From assembly GCA_005883365.1 (NCBI GenBank), contig VAXA01000245.1, forward strand, positions 1-8,279: 8,279 bases of DNA. Reading direction: 5' to 3'. Positions 6,456-8,279 of this stretch are shown piece after piece. Position 1 is the first letter of the stretch. Each line of letters starts with the position of its first letter. Under the pieces are notes generated by a model, which worked only from the letters and a program-made list of their open reading frames with translations, had not been told where the DNA came from and did no database searches. Position numbers and translations under genes: made by a program. Source of the stretch: Actinomycetota bacterium (GTDB lineage Bacteria; Actinomycetota; Thermoleophilia; Gaiellales; Gaiellaceae).

Positions 6456-6484
6456 AGGCTAGAGCATTGCAGAGCAGAGGAGAA
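6456..6484 (-). promoter_or_regulatory. Candidate leaderless promoter of the cyclase gene
   Basis: On the minus strand a -10-like TAGCCT (6461-6456) is followed after 6 nt by the GTG start at 6449. A weak -35-like TTCTCC (6484-6479) is 17 bp upstream. No Shine-Dalgarno sequence is seen. The gap to the upstream hydratase stop is only 43 bp, so co-transcription from that gene is also possible. Confidence 0.3.
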
Positions 6485-6492
6485 GAGCGGCG

Positions 6493-7209
6493 CTAGCCAC
6501 GCCAGCTCGGCGGGCGCTTCTCGAGGAAGGCGCGCATGCCCTCCTGGCCCTCGTCGCTCGTGCGCCGCTCGGCGATCCAGCGCGCGGTCTCTGGCCCGTC
6601 CGGCCTCTCGCGCACGAGTCGCTTCGCCCAGCGGGCAACGACGCGCTCGGCCGCCGCGTCGAGATCGTCCGCGACCTCGTGTACGAGCCCGATCCGGAGT
6701 GCCGTCGGGGCGTCGAAGCGCTCGCCGGTCACGAACCAGCGGCGCGCTGCGCCAGGGCCGATCCGCGCCAGCGCGAAGGGCGAGATGACCGCGGGGATGA
6801 TCCCGAGCTTCACCTCCGAGAAGGCGAAGACCGCGTCGGGCGAGGCGATCGCGATGTCGGCCGCCGCGACGAGCCCCGCGCCGCCGCCGAGCGCGTGGCC
6901 CTGGACCCGCGCGACGACGGGCGCCGGGCAGCCGTCGATCGCCTCGAGCATCGCGCGCAGCGCATTCGCGTCGGCCACGTTCTCCTCGTAGGAGACGTCG
7001 ACCGAGGAACGCATCCAGTCGACGTCCGCGCCGGCCGAGAAACTCGGTCCGTCACCGGCAAGGACGACGGCACGGGCGCGACCGACGCCGACGAAGGCCT
7101 CCGCGAGCTCCGCGATCAGCGCCGCGTCGAAGGCGTTCCGCCGGTCGGGGCGGGCGAGCGTGATGCGGAGGACGTCGCCGTCCCGCTCCGTGCGCAGGTT
7201 CGAGGGCAC
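6493..7209 (-). CDS. Enoyl-CoA hydratase/isomerase family protein (LiuC/methylglutaconyl-CoA hydratase-like)
   Basis: This is a cytoplasmic crotonase-fold enzyme of 238 residues, slightly short of the usual 250-265. The N-terminal strand ITLARPDRRNAFD (16-28) and the oxyanion-hole segments SFSAGAD (56-62) and GHALGGG (104-110) are present. FSEVKLGIIPAVISPF (130-145) contains the catalytic Glu132 position. The first crotonase glutamate (GGGCEL in the rat enzyme) is replaced: here GGGAGLVAAAD has Gly112. That variant, with SEVKLGIIPAVISPF and RFDAPTALRIGLVHEV, resembles methylglutaconyl- or geranyl-CoA hydratases of leucine/isoprenoid breakdown, but the substrate is not certain. The C-terminus, FLEKRPPSW, is typical, supporting TAG 6495-6493 as a real stop. 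The start is GTG 7209-7207. It is divergent from the aldolase gene across 26 bp. Confidence 0.88.
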   Translation of the reverse strand: MPSNLRTERDGDVLRITLARPDRRNAFDAALIAELAEAFVGVGRARAVVLAGDGPSFSAGADVDWMRSSVDVSYEENVADANALRAMLEAIDGCPAPVVARVQGHALGGGAGLVAAADIAIASPDAVFAFSEVKLGIIPAVISPFALARIGPGAARRWFVTGERFDAPTALRIGLVHEVADDLDAAAERVVARWAKRLVRERPDGPETARWIAERRTSDEGQEGMRAFLEKRPPSWRG

Positions 7210-7217
7210 GAGGCGAG

Positions 7218-7227
7218 AGCTTAGACT
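7218..7227. promoter_or_regulatory. Overlapping divergent -10 elements between the hydratase and aldolase genes
   Basis: In the 26-bp gap, TAGACT (7222-7227, plus strand) lies 8 nt before ATG 7236. TAAGCT on the minus strand (7223-7218) lies 8 nt before GTG 7209. The two share bases 7222-7223. A weak plus-strand -35 candidate, TTCGAG (7199-7204), has 17-bp spacing; none is evident on the other strand. Neither start has a Shine-Dalgarno sequence, so leaderless transcripts are likely. Confidence 0.4.
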
Positions 7228-7235
7228 CAGGGCCG

Positions 7236-8084
7236 ATGTTGCACGGCGCGCTCGCGGCGGCCCTCACGCCGCTCCGGGACGATGCCTTCGACGCCGCCGC
7301 GGTCGCGCCGTACGTCGAGTTCCTCGCCGGCCACGGCCTTGACGGCGCCCTCGTTCTCGGCACGACCGGGGAGGGCGTTCTCTTCTCGCCGGAGGAACGG
7401 CGCGAGATCGCGGCCGCGTTCGTCGCGGCGGCGCGCGGGAAGCTCCAGGCTGCTGTCCACTGCGGCGCGCAGACGACGCGCGAGACGGTGCGCCTCGCCG
7501 AGCACGCCGCTGGCGCCGGCGCGGACGCAGTCGCGGTGATCGCTCCGCCGTACTTCGCGCTTGACGATGGCGAGCTGCTCGCGCACTTCGAGGCGGCCGC
7601 CCGCGCGTGCGCCCCGCTGCCGTTCTACCTCTACGAGTTCGAGGCGCGGAGCGGCTACGCGATCCCACTCGGGGTGATCGCGCGGCTGCGCGAGCGCGCC
7701 TCGAACTTCGCCGGGATGAAGGTCTCGGACAGCCCCTGGGAGCGGCTCGAGCCGTACCTGCTCGAGGGCCTCGACGTCTTCGTCGGCGCGGAGGCCCTGC
7801 TCGAGCGGGCGCTCGCTGCAGGCGCCGCGGGCGCGGTCTCCGGCCTCGCCGCGAGCTTCCCCGACGCGGTCGTCCCGCTCGTCCGCGAGCCGACGGCGGA
7901 CGCGGGGGAGAGGGCGACGGCGCTGCGGGCCGAGCTGCAGCGCTTTCCGTTCCACGCGGCGTCGAAGGCGGCGCTCGGCTTCCGGGGCGTGCCGGTCGGG
8001 GCCGAGGTGCGCGCGCCGTTGCGCGGGCTGACCGACGCGGAGCGGACGGAGGTCGAGCGGATCGTCGCGGCCTGGCAGCGATGA
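7236..8084 (+). CDS. Dihydrodipicolinate synthase-family aldolase/lyase (DapA/NanA superfamily)
   Basis: This is a 282-residue TIM-barrel class I aldolase or lyase that uses a Schiff-base lysine. The family signature GTTGEG (42-47) provides Thr43 and Thr44, the proton-relay Tyr133 lies in YLYEF, Arg138 in ARSG matches the carboxylate-binding arginine of DapA, and the Schiff-base Lys162 lies in GMKVSD. Length and all catalytic positions are normal. True DapA usually reads YNVPSRTG around the Tyr, whereas here it is YEFEARSG, so lysine biosynthesis is not assured. Its stop overlaps the start of a proline dehydrogenase gene (ATGA), which hints at an aldolase or deaminase role in proline or hydroxyproline breakdown. 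Other family activities (2-keto-3-deoxy sugar acid, N-acetylneuraminate or 4-hydroxy-2-oxoglutarate aldolase) remain possible. The start is ATG 7236, 8 nt after a -10-like element. Confidence 0.88.
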   Translation: MLHGALAAALTPLRDDAFDAAAVAPYVEFLAGHGLDGALVLGTTGEGVLFSPEERREIAAAFVAAARGKLQAAVHCGAQTTRETVRLAEHAAGAGADAVAVIAPPYFALDDGELLAHFEAAARACAPLPFYLYEFEARSGYAIPLGVIARLRERASNFAGMKVSDSPWERLEPYLLEGLDVFVGAEALLERALAAGAAGAVSGLAASFPDAVVPLVREPTADAGERATALRAELQRFPFHAASKAALGFRGVPVGAEVRAPLRGLTDAERTEVERIVAAWQR

Positions 8085-8279
8085 GCATCCTCCGCAGCCT
8101 CATCCTCGCGGCGGCTGACAGCCCGCGGCTGCAGCGCCTCGTGCAGAGATACGGCTTCCGGCTCGGCGCCGGGCGGTTTGTCGCCGGCGAGACGCTCGAC
8201 GCCGCCGTGCCCGTCCTCCGGCGGCTGAACGAGAGCGGGCTCCTCACGAACACGACGCTGCTGGGCGAGGGCGTCCGCG
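8081..8279 (+). CDS. Proline dehydrogenase, N-terminal part (runs off the window)
   Basis: The 66 visible codons begin MSILRSLILAAADSPRLQRL and continue with YGFRLGAGRFVAGETLD (24-40), VPVLRRLNESGLLTNTTLLGEGV (43-65). The RFVAGET stretch and the L-N-x-x-G-L-L-x-x-T-x-L-G-E motif are characteristic of monofunctional actinobacterial/Deinococcus-type proline dehydrogenases. These FAD enzymes oxidise proline to pyrroline-5-carboxylate. The FAD- and substrate-binding residues lie beyond the window. The ATG at 8081 overlaps the preceding TGA as ATGA, so translation is probably coupled to the aldolase gene. The family call is good but based on a short segment. Confidence 0.75.
   Translation, partial: MSILRSLILAAADSPRLQRLVQRYGFRLGAGRFVAGETLDAAVPVLRRLNESGLLTNTTLLGEGVR

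Noticed and set aside
4584..6788. A 734-codon open frame on the plus strand, antisense to the cyclase and hydratase genes
   Set aside because: Its residues are charged low-complexity with no recognisable domain, and it mirrors codon positions of clear genes on the opposite strand. Long stop-free shadows are expected at this G+C content.
8279..8279. tRNA, rRNA, CRISPR, transposase or phage genes anywhere in the window
   Set aside because: No spaced direct repeats, recombinase motifs or recognisable structural RNA were seen on either strand.

Overview
The window is very G+C-rich (around 70% by eye), gene-dense chromosomal DNA with almost no intergenic space. GTG starts, 1-4 nt translational overlaps and apparently leaderless promoters suggest an actinobacterium. 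A zinc-ribbon/class III cyclase/ATPase/TPR protein beside a Zur-controlled metal transporter would fit a Thermoleophilia-like lineage, but that taxonomic guess is inference. No tRNA, rRNA, CRISPR array or transposase is visible.

Region 1 (1-414, + strand) is the C-terminal end of a probably exported protein made of repeated beta-rich modules. It converges with, and overlaps by 17 bp, region 2 (398-3444). Region 2 is a metal-homeostasis unit on the minus strand, in transcription order: substrate-binding lipoprotein (znuA-like), ATPase (znuC-like) and permease (znuB-like). The three are joined by ATGA and TGATG junctions, so they should be translated as one coupled operon. The Fur-family regulator (zur-like) is read divergently. 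A Fur/Zur-type palindrome lies at the start of znuA, and two back-to-back -10 elements share the tiny interval between the two genes. Two features here are odd: a hairpin-rich 78-nt in-frame insertion in the ATPase gene, and a 2-His/2-Glu metal site in the binding protein that resembles manganese-type more than classic zinc-type proteins.

Region 3 (3441-6449, minus) is a large signalling gene: zinc ribbon, class III nucleotide cyclase, STAND/AAA-like ATPase and TPR-like helical repeats. One in-frame TAG at 5229-5231 splits it. Both sides stay in the same frame, and the conserved sequence resumes directly after the TAG. Its terminal TAG shares a CTAG tetranucleotide with the terminal TAG of the zur-like gene.

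Region 4 (6493-8279) has an enoyl-CoA hydratase/isomerase (minus strand, LiuC-like). Divergent from it is a dihydrodipicolinate synthase-family aldolase/lyase, coupled by ATGA to the start of a proline dehydrogenase that runs off the window. This suggests amino-acid catabolism, possibly of proline or hydroxyproline, but the aldolase substrate cannot be read from the sequence alone.

No stretch longer than 300 bases lacks a gene. The most interesting items are the amber-interrupted cyclase, the palindromic insertion in the ATPase gene, and the compact divergent, apparently leaderless promoters.
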